NCBI GenBank assembly: GCA_030627065.1
Contig: DAOUSV010000037.1
Span: 1-11,852, forward strand
Direction: 5' to 3'
Length of the DNA stretch: 11,852 nt
DNA from: Piscirickettsiaceae bacterium
GTDB taxonomy: Bacteria > Pseudomonadota > Gammaproteobacteria > Nitrosococcales > Methylophagaceae
Shown here: piece by piece, positions 1-8,104 of the stretch
Layout of the letters: the number at the start of each line of letters is the position of its first letter
Position numbering within the stretch: position 1 is the stretch's first letter
Position numbers and translations under genes: made by a program
Notes under the pieces: generated by a model
Seen by the model: only the letters and a program-made list of their open reading frames with translations
The model's database searches: none
Told to the model about the DNA's origin: nothing

Positions 1-39
1 GATAAAATCGACAAAATATTACACGGGATCAAATCATGA
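1..39 (+). CDS. nuoE: NuoE C-terminal tail (partial, 5' end outside window)
   Basis: Frame 1 from the window edge reads DKIDKILHGIKS and then TGA at 37-39. That stop overlaps the nuoF ATG at 36-38 in an ATGA arrangement. NuoE, the 24-kDa thioredoxin-like subunit carrying the [2Fe-2S] cluster N1a, normally sits directly before nuoF and often ends in a short charged helix of this kind. Only 12 residues are visible, with no cluster ligand among them. The call therefore rests on position, the tight stop/start overlap and the plausible tail sequence. The rest of the gene lies upstream of the window. Confidence 0.72.
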   Translation, partial: DKIDKILHGIKS

Positions 40-1310
40 AATTAGATCAGGTTTGTTTCCGTACTCGCCACCTTGATGAGCCGTGGACAATGGAGTCTTA
101 TCGCAGTGTCGGTGGCTATGAAGTTTTAGAAAAAATACTAAAAGAAAACACACGTCCAGAAGAAATTATTGATCAGCTAAAAGATTCAGCACTGCGTGGT
201 CGTGGTGGTGCAGGTTTCCCTACTGGCTTGAAGTGGAGCTTTATGCCACGTCGTTTACCGGGTGCTAAATATATCGTATGTAATTCAGATGAAGGCGAGC
301 CGGGTACATGTAAAGATCGCGATATCTTACGTTTTAACCCCCATCAAGTTGTTGAAGGGATGATTATTGCCGGTTATACCATTGGCGCTCAATCTGGATA
401 TAACTATATTCGTGGTGAATTCGTTGAGCCCTTTGAACGCTTTGAAGCAGCAATTCAAGAAGCGAAAGATGCCGGTTATTTAGGCAAAAATATTCTAGGT
501 TCTAAATTTAGTTTTGAGCTTTATACGCAACCCGGTGCAGGTGCCTATATTTGTGGTGAAGAGACTGCATTATTAGAATCTATTGAAGGCAAAAAAGGCC
601 AACCAAGATATAAGCCACCATTTCCAGCAGGTTATGGGCTTTATGGTCGTCCAACTACGGTTAATAACACTGAAACATTGGCATCTGTCCCTGTTATTTT
701 ACAAAAAGGTGGCGATTGGTTTCATGAATTAGGTACACCAAATAATGGCGGCAGTAAGATATTTAGCGTATCAGGCCACGTTAATAAACCCGGAAATTAT
801 GAAGTGCCAATGGGTACGCCATTTTCAGAGTTATTAGAACTCGCAGGTGGTATTCGTAATGGTAATAAGATTAAAGCAGTTATTCCAGGTGGTAGTTCAA
901 CGCCAATCGTTCCCGGTGAAGCAATGATGGGTGTCGCCATGAGTTATGACGGTATTAGTCGTGGTGGTTCAATGTTAGGCGCCGGATCTGTGATTGTGAT
1001 GGATGAAACAACCTGCATGGTAAAAGCCTTAGAGCGTATTGCCGAGTTTTATTATGAAGAATCTTGTGGTCAATGTACGCCTTGTCGTGAGGGTACGGGT
1101 TGGTTATATCGCGTTGTAAAACGTATTGAACATGGTGAAGGCACGCAGGAAGATTTAGATCGCCTGCTTGATGTGGCGAAGAATATTAATGGCAATACCA
1201 TTTGTGCATTAGGTGATGCTGCCGCCGCACCTGTAATGAGTTTTATCAAACATTTCCGTGATGAATTTCAATACCATATTGATAATAAATGCTGTCAGGT
1301 GAAAAACTAA
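36..1310 (+). CDS. nuoF: NADH-quinone oxidoreductase subunit F (NADH- and FMN-binding, 51 kDa)
   Basis: NuoF is the entry point of complex I. In the cytoplasmic arm it oxidises NADH with FMN and passes electrons to the [4Fe-4S] cluster N3. The 424-residue protein has the normal family length. The glycine-rich nucleotide motif GRGGAG is at residues 55-60, the FMN-contacting NSDEGEPGTCKDR at 83-95, and GAGAYICGEE at 167-176. The SLBB-type domain lies at about 240-330. The N3 ligands are C344, C347 and C350 in SCGQCTPC, with C390 in the C-terminal helical domain. The ATG overlaps the stop of the preceding nuoE tail, and a weak GGGAT ribosome site lies at 24-28. The stop at 1308-1310 shares its last A with the nuoG start. 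All ligands are present and no frame disruption is seen. Confidence 0.98.
   Translation: MKLDQVCFRTRHLDEPWTMESYRSVGGYEVLEKILKENTRPEEIIDQLKDSALRGRGGAGFPTGLKWSFMPRRLPGAKYIVCNSDEGEPGTCKDRDILRFNPHQVVEGMIIAGYTIGAQSGYNYIRGEFVEPFERFEAAIQEAKDAGYLGKNILGSKFSFELYTQPGAGAYICGEETALLESIEGKKGQPRYKPPFPAGYGLYGRPTTVNNTETLASVPVILQKGGDWFHELGTPNNGGSKIFSVSGHVNKPGNYEVPMGTPFSELLELAGGIRNGNKIKAVIPGGSSTPIVPGEAMMGVAMSYDGISRGGSMLGAGSVIVMDETTCMVKALERIAEFYYEESCGQCTPCREGTGWLYRVVKRIEHGEGTQEDLDRLLDVAKNINGNTICALGDAAAAPVMSFIKHFRDEFQYHIDNKCCQVKN
1297..1302 (+). promoter_or_regulatory. Ribosome binding site deciding the nuoG start
   Basis: AGGTGA inside the end of nuoF lies 7 nt before the ATG at 1310. No comparable site precedes the in-frame upstream ATG at 1289, so 1310 is the better start. 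The TAATG overlap with the nuoF stop supports the same choice. Confidence 0.7.
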
Positions 1311-3670
1311 TGGTTAATATCGAAATCGACGGCATCCCACTAAAAGTGGACTCAGCAAAAATGATTATTCAAGCGGCTGATGAAGCTGGCATTGATATTC
1401 CACGTTTTTGCTATCACAAGAAATTATCTATCGCGGCAAACTGCCGTATGTGTTTGATCGAGGTTGCTCAATCTCGCAAAGCTTTACCTGCCTGTGCTAC
1501 ACCTGTGACGGAAGGCATGAAGATCTTCACTCATTCAAAAGTAGCCAAAGATGCCCAGCGTGGCGTGATGGAATTTTTGTTGATTAATCACCCGCTTGAT
1601 TGTCCAATTTGTGATCAAGGTGGCGAGTGTGAATTACAAGATACGGCTGTCGGTTATGGTGGTGGTGTTGGTCGATTTAGTGAAGGAAAACGTGTAGTTA
1701 AAGATAAAGAAGTAGGCTCTTTAATTAATATGGACATGACACGGTGCATTCATTGCACACGCTGTGTACGTTTTGGTGAAGAGATTGCTGGTATCAAAGA
1801 ACTTGGCTCAACCGGTCGTGGTGAGCATATGGAAATTGGTACGTATATTGAGAAAAGCCTAGTTTCTGAATTATCAGGCAATATTATCGACCTTTGTCCT
1901 GTTGGTGCATTAACATCGAAACCTTTCCGTTATCGTGCACGTGCATGGGAGTTAACCGCTCATCCATCTATTGCGCCGCATGATGCTGTGGGTTCTAATA
2001 TTGAATTTCATACACGTCGTAATAATGTGATGCGTGTTGTACCTAGAGATAATGAAGAATTAAATGAAACATGGTTATCTGATCGTGATCGTTTTAGTTA
2101 TCTTGGTTTAGAGCATGAGCAACGTGCATTAAAGCCAATGGTTAAGCAAAACGGTGAGTGGCAAAAAACCGATTGGGAAACAGCATTACAAGCAGCTATT
2201 GATGGCTTAAAAGTCATTAAAACCAAACACGGCGCAGATCAAATTACCGGTTTAATCTCACCGACATCAACACTTGAAGAATCATATTTATTTCAAAAGC
2301 TAGTGCGTGGATTAGGCTCTAACAATATTGATCATCGTATACGTCAGCAAGATTTTGCCGATCAAGACGCTGATTATAGCTATGAAGACTGGTGTTTGGC
2401 CGATATTGAAAGTAGTTACGATATTATCTTAGTAGGCTGTAATATTCGTGCAGAGCAACCTATTATTGCTCATCGTATTCGACAAGCTGCTTTATTAGGC
2501 ACACCGATTACGGATATTAATTTCTTTAAATCTGATTTATTAGTGCCTGTTGCGAATTCGGTTGTTGTTGATGCAAAAGGTATGTTATCGCTCTTATCAG
2601 GTATTGCAAAAGCATTAATAGCATTGGCAAGTAATCATAATAAATCATGGTTAGATTTGTTGATTAATGTTGTACCAAGCGCACAAGAACAAAATATTGC
2701 TATGCGAATTTCAAATAGCAAAAAATCAACTTTATTCCTTGGTGCGTTAGCTAAAAATCATCCACAAGCTAGTAAGATAAAAGCATTAACCCATTTTATT
2801 GCTGACTTAACAGATAGCACCATGATTGTGCTGGCAACAGCAAATTCAAACGCATCAGAAATTGCAGGTGCAGTGCCAAATCAAGCTGCAGCATATCAAA
2901 AAACAGAAGCTGCAGGGCTAGATGCGCAGCAAGTTTGGCAACAAAGTTTACGTTCTTATATATTGATGGGTGTTGAACCTGAATTAGATTGTGCTGATCC
3001 AGTGCAGGCAATGGCTTCATTACAACAAGCGAGTTTTGTTGTTTCGATGAATAGTTATGTGACGGATAAAATGCTGGCTTATAGTGATGTTATTTTACCT
3101 ATTGCCAGCTTTGCTGAAACATCAGGTACCTTTGTCGGAATTGATGGTCAATGGCAGAGTTTTAGTGGTGCGGTTGCAGCGAAAGGTGATTCAAGACCTG
3201 GCTGGAAAGTGTTACGTGTATTAGGTAATGTAGCCAAGTTAAGTAATTTTGATTATGTGTCTTCTCAAGATGTCCGTGATGAAGTGCAAGATCAAATAAA
3301 CCTAGCATCACCCAATGAAAAAACGAATTTTATTCCAGCAAGTTTAGAATCAAATAGTGATTTAATGCTGATATCAGAAGTACCTGCTTATCAGTGTGAT
3401 GCGGTTACTCGACGTAGTGATGCGTTACAGATAACTATTGAAAATCAGCGTGTAAATACAGTTCGTATGAATAGTAATGAAGCAGAAAAACACAATGTAA
3501 GCCAAGCTGAACTTATTGTGATTACGCAAGGTGATAATTCTGTTGAAATGCCATTTGAGATCGATAATAGCATTGCTGATGGCTGTATTTATGTCGCTGC
3601 AGGAGTGACGACAACATCACAGTTAGGTGCAGGGTTTTCTAATGTCTCTGTGCAAGGAGGTTCGCAATGA
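1310..3670 (+). CDS. nuoG: NADH-quinone oxidoreductase subunit G (75 kDa iron-sulfur subunit)
   Basis: NuoG carries electrons from NuoF towards NuoI in the cytoplasmic arm. The chosen start gives 786 residues beginning MVNIEIDG. An ATG seven codons upstream (1289) would add residues not expected in the family. The N-terminal ferredoxin-like domain has [2Fe-2S] N1b ligands C34, C45, C48 and C62. The N5 ligands are H94, C98, C101 and C107. The N4 ligands are C146, C149, C152 and C196. A molybdopterin-oxidoreductase-like domain follows from about residue 215 to the end; in this family it is a structural relic with no known molybdenum centre. The segment HPSIAPHDAVGSN (about 218-230) lacks the CxxC-type ligands of the extra N7 cluster of E. 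coli-type NuoG, so this is the mitochondrial-like form. The stop overlaps nuoH by ATGA. Confidence 0.97.
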   Translation: MVNIEIDGIPLKVDSAKMIIQAADEAGIDIPRFCYHKKLSIAANCRMCLIEVAQSRKALPACATPVTEGMKIFTHSKVAKDAQRGVMEFLLINHPLDCPICDQGGECELQDTAVGYGGGVGRFSEGKRVVKDKEVGSLINMDMTRCIHCTRCVRFGEEIAGIKELGSTGRGEHMEIGTYIEKSLVSELSGNIIDLCPVGALTSKPFRYRARAWELTAHPSIAPHDAVGSNIEFHTRRNNVMRVVPRDNEELNETWLSDRDRFSYLGLEHEQRALKPMVKQNGEWQKTDWETALQAAIDGLKVIKTKHGADQITGLISPTSTLEESYLFQKLVRGLGSNNIDHRIRQQDFADQDADYSYEDWCLADIESSYDIILVGCNIRAEQPIIAHRIRQAALLGTPITDINFFKSDLLVPVANSVVVDAKGMLSLLSGIAKALIALASNHNKSWLDLLINVVPSAQEQNIAMRISNSKKSTLFLGALAKNHPQASKIKALTHFIADLTDSTMIVLATANSNASEIAGAVPNQAAAYQKTEAAGLDAQQVWQQSLRSYILMGVEPELDCADPVQAMASLQQASFVVSMNSYVTDKMLAYSDVILPIASFAETSGTFVGIDGQWQSFSGAVAAKGDSRPGWKVLRVLGNVAKLSNFDYVSSQDVRDEVQDQINLASPNEKTNFIPASLESNSDLMLISEVPAYQCDAVTRRSDALQITIENQRVNTVRMNSNEAEKHNVSQAELIVITQGDNSVEMPFEIDNSIADGCIYVAAGVTTTSQLGAGFSNVSVQGGSQ
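3654..3660 (+). promoter_or_regulatory. Strong Shine-Dalgarno site for nuoH
   Basis: AAGGAGG is a near-perfect complement to the 16S rRNA tail and ends 6 nt before the nuoH ATG at 3667. It lies inside the last codons of nuoG, so nuoH can be initiated independently as well as by coupling to the nuoG stop. Confidence 0.85.
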
Positions 3671-4743
3671 TTGATTGGATTATTGTTAATGCCACATTGC
3701 TAATCGAATGGGTCATGGCGGCGACTGTGTTATATACAGCACTAAAAATTGTGGCGATAATTGCGCCATTAATGATCGGTGTTGCATATTTAACTTATGC
3801 AGAGCGTAAAGTTATCGGCTTTATTCAAGTACGAATTGGCCCCAATCGCGTTGGACCTTACGGTTTGTTACAGCCCATTGCAGATGGTTTGAAGCTGGCG
3901 TTAAAAGAAGTTATTTTCCCATCGAAATCGAATTTATATTTATTCTTAATTGCACCGGTATTAGCTATTGGTCCAGCTTTGGCAGCATGGGCTGTGATGC
4001 CTTTTGATGCGACTATGACTTTGGCTAATATTGATGCGGGCTTACTATATATATTGGCAATAACATCAATGGGTGTTTACGGAATTATCATTGCTGGTTG
4101 GGCATCTAATTCGCGTTATGCTTTCCTTGGTGCATTACGTTCTGCCGCCCAAGTAGTATCCTATGAAATTGCTATGGGTTTTGCCTTGGTCGGCGTATTG
4201 ATTGCGGCAGGAAGTTTAAATTTAGGCGAAATTGTACTGGCACAGCAGGGCTGTATTTTCAGTTGGTTCTGGTTGCCTTTGTTTCCCTTATTTGTGGTGT
4301 ATTTTATCTCAGGTGTAGCTGAAACTAATCGAGCGCCTTTTGATGTGTCAGAAGGAGAGTCAGAGATCGTAGCTGGCTTCCATGTCGAATACTCAGGCAT
4401 GGCCTTTGCTGTGTTCTTCTTAGCTGAATATGCTGATATGATTTTGATTTCCATGCTGGCTGCAGTGCTGTTTATGGGCGGTTGGTTATCACCATTTCAA
4501 GGCATTGCAGGTTTAGAAAGTCTGTTTGCATGGGTACCCGGCATTGTTTGGTTGTTAATGAAAACCTGTATTTTCTTATTCCTCTATTTATGGTTTCGGG
4601 CGACATTCCCACGCTATCGTTATGATCAAATCATGCGTTTGGGCTGGAAAGTGTTTATTCCTGTGACCTTAGTTTGGTTAATGGTGGTGGCAACAGCACA
4701 AGTATTTGATATTGGTCCTTGGTTTACGGAGGGCATGTCATGA
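3667..4743 (+). CDS. nuoH: NADH-quinone oxidoreductase subunit H (membrane anchor, quinone-site subunit)
   Basis: NuoH (ND1) joins the peripheral arm to the membrane arm and forms much of the quinone-binding chamber. The 358-residue protein is very hydrophobic, consistent with the usual eight or so transmembrane helices. Family signatures are present: YAERKVIGF at about 44-52, RIGPNRVGPYG at 56-66, SYEI at 165-168, ETNRAPFD at 219-226, the acidic loop ESEIVAGFHVEYSG at 231-244, and RATFPRYRYDQ at 311-321 before the last helix. The acidic residues between about 219 and 241 correspond to the proposed proton/quinone coupling funnel. The ATG overlaps the nuoG stop (ATGA), and an AAGGAGG site lies 6 nt upstream. 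Its own stop overlaps the nuoI start. It sits between two peripheral-arm genes, the usual nuoG-H-I order. Confidence 0.98.
   Translation: MIDWIIVNATLLIEWVMAATVLYTALKIVAIIAPLMIGVAYLTYAERKVIGFIQVRIGPNRVGPYGLLQPIADGLKLALKEVIFPSKSNLYLFLIAPVLAIGPALAAWAVMPFDATMTLANIDAGLLYILAITSMGVYGIIIAGWASNSRYAFLGALRSAAQVVSYEIAMGFALVGVLIAAGSLNLGEIVLAQQGCIFSWFWLPLFPLFVVYFISGVAETNRAPFDVSEGESEIVAGFHVEYSGMAFAVFFLAEYADMILISMLAAVLFMGGWLSPFQGIAGLESLFAWVPGIVWLLMKTCIFLFLYLWFRATFPRYRYDQIMRLGWKVFIPVTLVWLMVVATAQVFDIGPWFTEGMS
4728..4733 (+). promoter_or_regulatory. Ribosome binding site deciding the nuoI start
   Basis: GGAGGG near the end of nuoH lies 6 nt before the ATG at 4740. The longer reading frame from the ATG at 4719 has no such site and would add seven residues absent from typical NuoI, so 4740 is chosen. 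Confidence 0.8.
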
Positions 4744-5231
4744 AAGATGAGATAAAGCATTTCTTTAAAAGCTTCTTATTATGGGAGTTGCTATTAGGTT
4801 TGAAGCTAACGGGACGTTATCTGTTTGCTAAAAAGATCACCGTGCAATATCCAGAAGAAAAAACACCCCAATCTCCACGGTTCCGAGGCTTGCATGCTCT
4901 ACGTCGTTATCCAAATGGTGAGGAACGCTGCATCGGTTGTAAATTATGTGAAGCAACCTGTCCTGCTTTAGCGATTACTATTGATACTGAGCCTCGCGAA
5001 GATGGTTCGCGTCGCACCACACGTTATGAGATTGATTTATTTAAGTGTATTTTCTGTGGATTTTGTGAGGAATCATGTCCGGTTGATTCGATAGTTGAAA
5101 CACGGGTGTTTGATTATCACTTTGAAAATCGTGGCGAGAATATTATGACGAAAGAGAAGTTATTGGCAGTTGGCGATGAACATGAAACTCAAATAGCGGC
5201 TGATCGTGCTGTTGATGCGAGATATAGATAA
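4740..5231 (+). CDS. nuoI: NADH-quinone oxidoreductase subunit I (two [4Fe-4S] clusters N6a/N6b)
   Basis: NuoI (TYKY) is an 8Fe ferredoxin-like subunit that passes electrons through clusters N6a and N6b towards N2 and quinone. From the ATG at 4740 it has 163 residues, the usual length. An amphipathic N-terminal helix (about 5-30, ending GLKLTGRYLFAKK) should lie on the membrane next to NuoH. The first cluster motif is CIGCKLCEATCP, with C64, C67, C70 and C74. The second is CIFCGFCEESCP, with C103, C106, C109 and C113. The family tail HFENRGENIMTKEKLL follows. The start overlaps the nuoH stop in an ATGA arrangement, with GGAGGG upstream. The TAA stop shares its last A with the nuoJ ATG. The sequence is of the alpha/beta-proteobacterial and mitochondrial type. 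Confidence 0.98.
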   Translation: MKDEIKHFFKSFLLWELLLGLKLTGRYLFAKKITVQYPEEKTPQSPRFRGLHALRRYPNGEERCIGCKLCEATCPALAITIDTEPREDGSRRTTRYEIDLFKCIFCGFCEESCPVDSIVETRVFDYHFENRGENIMTKEKLLAVGDEHETQIAADRAVDARYR

Positions 5232-5848
5232 TGGAACAGATCATCTTTTATGTTTTTTCGGTTATTTTATTGTTTGCTGCCACCATGGTGGTGACAGTAC
5301 GTAATCCAGTGCGAGCTGCATTGTTCTTGATTCTGGCTTTTTTCACCAGCTCGGGTATTTGGATGATCTTAGAAGCCGAGTTTTTGGCGTTAACATTGGT
5401 ATTAGTTTATGTCGGCGCTGTAATGGTGTTGTTCTTATTTGTGGTGATGATGCTGGATATTGACTTGGCACCCTTGCAAGAAGGATTTACTAAATATTTG
5501 CCATTAGGTATTTTAGTAGCGGCGCTGATTACCATGGAAATGATTGCTGTTTTGGGTGCATCACATTTTGGTTTAGATATTGTGCCACCGCCGTTGCCCC
5601 ATCCAGATGGATACAGCAATACCAAAGAGCTGGGCTTATTGCTCTATACCGTTTATGTGTATCCGTTTGAGATAGCATCAGTGATCTTAACGGTAGCAAT
5701 TGTGGCGGCAATTACACTGACATTACGTGAAAAGAAAAGTAAGTTCCAAGATGTTGATAAGCAAATTAGAGTGCAAGCTAAAGATAGACTTAGAATTATC
5801 AAAATGGATGCCGTTAAACGACCGACTGACGAGGAGGCGACATCATGA
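5231..5848 (+). CDS. nuoJ: NADH-quinone oxidoreductase subunit J (membrane subunit, ND6-like)
   Basis: NuoJ (ND6) is a five-helix membrane subunit beside NuoH and NuoK. Its third helix switches conformation during coupling of quinone reduction to proton pumping. The protein has 205 residues. The helix-3 signature YVGAVMVLFLFVVMML is at 60-75 and contains the conserved Tyr60 and Gly62 near the pi-bulge. The last helix is at about 145-165, followed by a charged cytoplasmic tail of about 40 residues. The ATG overlaps the nuoI TAA (TAATG). I see no good Shine-Dalgarno site before it, so initiation probably depends on ribosomes finishing nuoI. The stop overlaps nuoK by ATGA. Confidence 0.97.
   Translation: MEQIIFYVFSVILLFAATMVVTVRNPVRAALFLILAFFTSSGIWMILEAEFLALTLVLVYVGAVMVLFLFVVMMLDIDLAPLQEGFTKYLPLGILVAALITMEMIAVLGASHFGLDIVPPPLPHPDGYSNTKELGLLLYTVYVYPFEIASVILTVAIVAAITLTLREKKSKFQDVDKQIRVQAKDRLRIIKMDAVKRPTDEEATS
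5831..5837 (+). promoter_or_regulatory. Strong Shine-Dalgarno site for nuoK
   Basis: GAGGAGG within the last codons of nuoJ ends 7 nt before the nuoK ATG at 5845, giving optimal spacing for this overlapping gene pair. Confidence 0.82.
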
Positions 5849-6150
5849 TTGCATTATCTGATTGCCTAATTCTTGGAGCTTTATTATTTAGCTTGTCGGT
5901 TGCGGGTATTTTTATCAACCGTAAAAACATCATTATTTTATTAATGTGTGTTGAATTGATGTTGTTGGCTGTAAATCTGAATTTTATTGCCTTTTCACAC
6001 TTCTCTGGTGATATGGCTGGGCAGGTTTTTGTATTCTTTATCTTAACCGTCGCCGCTGCTGAAGCTGCGATAGGTTTGGCAATATTAGTGGTGTTATTCC
6101 GCAATCGACAGACCATTAATGTGGCTGATTTGGATAGTTTAAAAGGCTAG
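5845..6150 (+). CDS. nuoK: NADH-quinone oxidoreductase subunit K (ND4L-like proton channel subunit)
   Basis: NuoK (ND4L) is a small three-helix membrane subunit that forms, with NuoJ and NuoN, one of the proton paths of the membrane arm. Its 101 residues match the family length. The two essential membrane glutamates are present: E37 in LLMCVELML and E73 in AAAEAAIGLAI, equivalent to E36 and E72 of E. coli. The start overlaps the nuoJ stop by ATGA and is preceded by a strong GAGGAGG site. The TAG stop is immediately followed by the nuoL ATG with no spacer. Nothing is unusual. Confidence 0.98.
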   Translation: MIALSDCLILGALLFSLSVAGIFINRKNIIILLMCVELMLLAVNLNFIAFSHFSGDMAGQVFVFFILTVAAAEAAIGLAILVVLFRNRQTINVADLDSLKG

Positions 6151-8100
6151 ATGATGAATCAAACGTTATTACTCACCCTAGCACTCGCGCCCTTAGTCGG
6201 CAGTATTATTGCGGGCTTCTTTGGCAATAAAATTGGTAATGCTTGGTCGCATCGTGCGGCGATTTCTGGTGTTGCTATTGCCTTTGGCTTGTCAGCTTGG
6301 GTATTGAAGCTGGTTGTTGTTGATGGTGAATCTTATAATCAGCAAGTTTATCAGTGGTTACAAGCTGGATCGTTGAGCCTTGAAGTGGGCTTTATGGTTG
6401 ATGCCTTAACGGCAATGATGATGGTAGTTGTAACCTTTGTTTCGCTAATGGTGCATATTTATACCATTGCTTATATGCGTGATGATGACGGTTATAGCCG
6501 CTTCTTTAGCTATATTTCCTTGTTTACCTTCTCGATGCTGATGTTAGTGATGGCCAACAACTTTATGCAGTTGTTTTTTGGTTGGGAAGCCGTGGGTTTA
6601 GTGTCTTATCTACTGATTGGTTTTTGGTATAAAAAGCCAACCGCGATTTATGCCAATTTAAAAGCCTTCTTAGTTAACCGTGTTGGTGATTTTGGCTTCT
6701 TATTAGGGATTGCTGGCGTCTTGATGTATGCCGGAAGTTTGGATTATGTCACCGTGTTTGCTCAAGCACCGGCGATGGCTGAACAAACAACGCAACTGTT
6801 TTCAGGCCATGATTGGTCGGTGATGACGATTATTTGTATCTTATTATTTATTGGTGCCATGGGTAAATCAGCCCAAGTTCCTTTGCATGTTTGGCTACCT
6901 GATTCGATGGAAGGGCCTACGCCTATTTCAGCATTGATTCATGCAGCAACGATGGTTACAGCAGGTATTTTTATGGTGACACGTATGTCGCCGTTATTTG
7001 AATTTTCCGAAACGGCCTTGTCATTTGTATTGGTCATTGGTGCGATTACCGCCTTATTTATGGGCTTACTGGGTCTAATTCAGAACGATATTAAGCGAGT
7101 GATCGCTTATTCGACCTTGTCTCAATTAGGTTATATGACCGTTGCCTTGGGTGCTTCAGCTTATGCATCTGGTGTATTCCATCTTATGACACATGCTTTC
7201 TTCAAGGCTTTATTATTCTTGGGTGCGGGTTCGGTGATCATGGCAATGCATCATCAACAAGATATTCGTAAAATGGGTGGATTGAAGAAATATATGCCAA
7301 TCACCTATTGGACGGCATTGATTGGTTCTTTAGCTTTAATTGGCTTCCCAGGTTTAGCAGGCTTCTTCTCCAAAGACTCTATTATTGAAGCTGTTCATGC
7401 TTCACAGATAGCAGGTAGTGGCTTTGCCTACTTTGCTGTGTTAGCAGGCGTATTTATTACGGCTTTATATAGCTTTAGACTGTTTTTCTTAGTCTTCCAT
7501 GGTAAAGAACGCTTTGATATAAATAGCGGTCATTTACCACATGAGTCACCAGCAACCGTGACAATACCACTTATTTTATTAGCGATACCTTCGGTTATTG
7601 CTGGCTATTTAATTGGCGATATGGTGTTTGGTGATTTCTTTGGTAGTGCGATCTTTGTCCTCCCAGAACATGATGTGTTAAAACATGTAGGTGAAGAATT
7701 TCATGGTGCGTTTTCCTTTGTGCTTCATGGAATGAGTCAATTGCCGTTCTTGCTCGCAATGGCAGGTATTGTTACTGCATATTACCTCTATATGGTGCGC
7801 GTTGACTTGCCCGCTAAGATTCAGCAACGATTCCAGTGGTTGCATCGTATTTTGGATAATAAATATGGCTTTGATGATTTCAACGCAAAAGTATTTGCAG
7901 GTGGCTCACGTATGATAGGTGATCTGTTGTGGAAAGTCGGCGATCAGAAGATTATTGATGGTGCTATCGTCAATGGCACGGCTAAAACGGTGGATGCAAT
8001 ATCGAAATTAGTGCGTCAGATGCAAACAGGCTATTTATACCACTATGCATTTGCCATGATTATTGGCTTGTATGTCTTACTTACTTATTTTGTAGTTTAA
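6151..8100 (+). CDS. nuoL: NADH-quinone oxidoreductase subunit L (distal antiporter-like pump, ND5)
   Basis: NuoL is the outermost of three Mrp-antiporter-like proton pumps in the membrane arm. The 649-residue protein has a core of about 14 helices, then a long C-terminal extension (from about 530) that includes the lateral helix running along the arm and a final anchoring helix at about 631-648. Channel residues are intact: E146 in FFGWEAVG, K239 in GAMGKSAQVP, H264 in ALIHAATMV, K352 in HAFFKALLFL, and K408/D409 in FFSKDSI. Two ATG codons stand in tandem. The first directly abuts the nuoK TAG. The second (6154) sits 7 nt after AAAAGG at 6141-6146 and may be the one used, a difference of one residue. 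Both give the same membrane topology. Confidence 0.97.
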   Translation: MMNQTLLLTLALAPLVGSIIAGFFGNKIGNAWSHRAAISGVAIAFGLSAWVLKLVVVDGESYNQQVYQWLQAGSLSLEVGFMVDALTAMMMVVVTFVSLMVHIYTIAYMRDDDGYSRFFSYISLFTFSMLMLVMANNFMQLFFGWEAVGLVSYLLIGFWYKKPTAIYANLKAFLVNRVGDFGFLLGIAGVLMYAGSLDYVTVFAQAPAMAEQTTQLFSGHDWSVMTIICILLFIGAMGKSAQVPLHVWLPDSMEGPTPISALIHAATMVTAGIFMVTRMSPLFEFSETALSFVLVIGAITALFMGLLGLIQNDIKRVIAYSTLSQLGYMTVALGASAYASGVFHLMTHAFFKALLFLGAGSVIMAMHHQQDIRKMGGLKKYMPITYWTALIGSLALIGFPGLAGFFSKDSIIEAVHASQIAGSGFAYFAVLAGVFITALYSFRLFFLVFHGKERFDINSGHLPHESPATVTIPLILLAIPSVIAGYLIGDMVFGDFFGSAIFVLPEHDVLKHVGEEFHGAFSFVLHGMSQLPFLLAMAGIVTAYYLYMVRVDLPAKIQQRFQWLHRILDNKYGFDDFNAKVFAGGSRMIGDLLWKVGDQKIIDGAIVNGTAKTVDAISKLVRQMQTGYLYHYAFAMIIGLYVLLTYFVV

Positions 8101-8104
8101 TATT

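Noticed and set aside
1289..1309. Longer nuoG start at the ATG at 1289
   Set aside because: There is no ribosome site before it and the extra residues (MLSGEKL) are atypical. The ATG at 1310 has AGGTGA 7 nt upstream and a TAATG overlap.
2796..3020. 74-codon minus-strand reading frame inside nuoG
   Set aside because: It lies wholly opposite a well-supported gene and shows low-complexity Leu/Gln-rich content, with no recognisable domain. It is a shadow frame.
4161..4454. 97-codon minus-strand reading frame inside nuoH
   Set aside because: It is fully antisense to conserved nuoH sequence, with no family resemblance and composition typical of the complement of membrane-protein codons.
4719..4739. 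Longer nuoI start at the ATG at 4719
   Set aside because: GGAGGG at 4728-4733 serves the ATG at 4740, and the resulting N-terminus and 163-residue length match the family.
5407..5711. Two overlapping minus-strand frames inside nuoJ
   Set aside because: Both are antisense to nuoJ and overlap each other, with no motif or ribosome site of note.
5814..6116. 100-codon minus-strand frame opposite nuoK
   Set aside because: It mirrors nuoK almost exactly, and the sense frame has the E37/E73 channel residues. The antisense frame has nothing recognisable.
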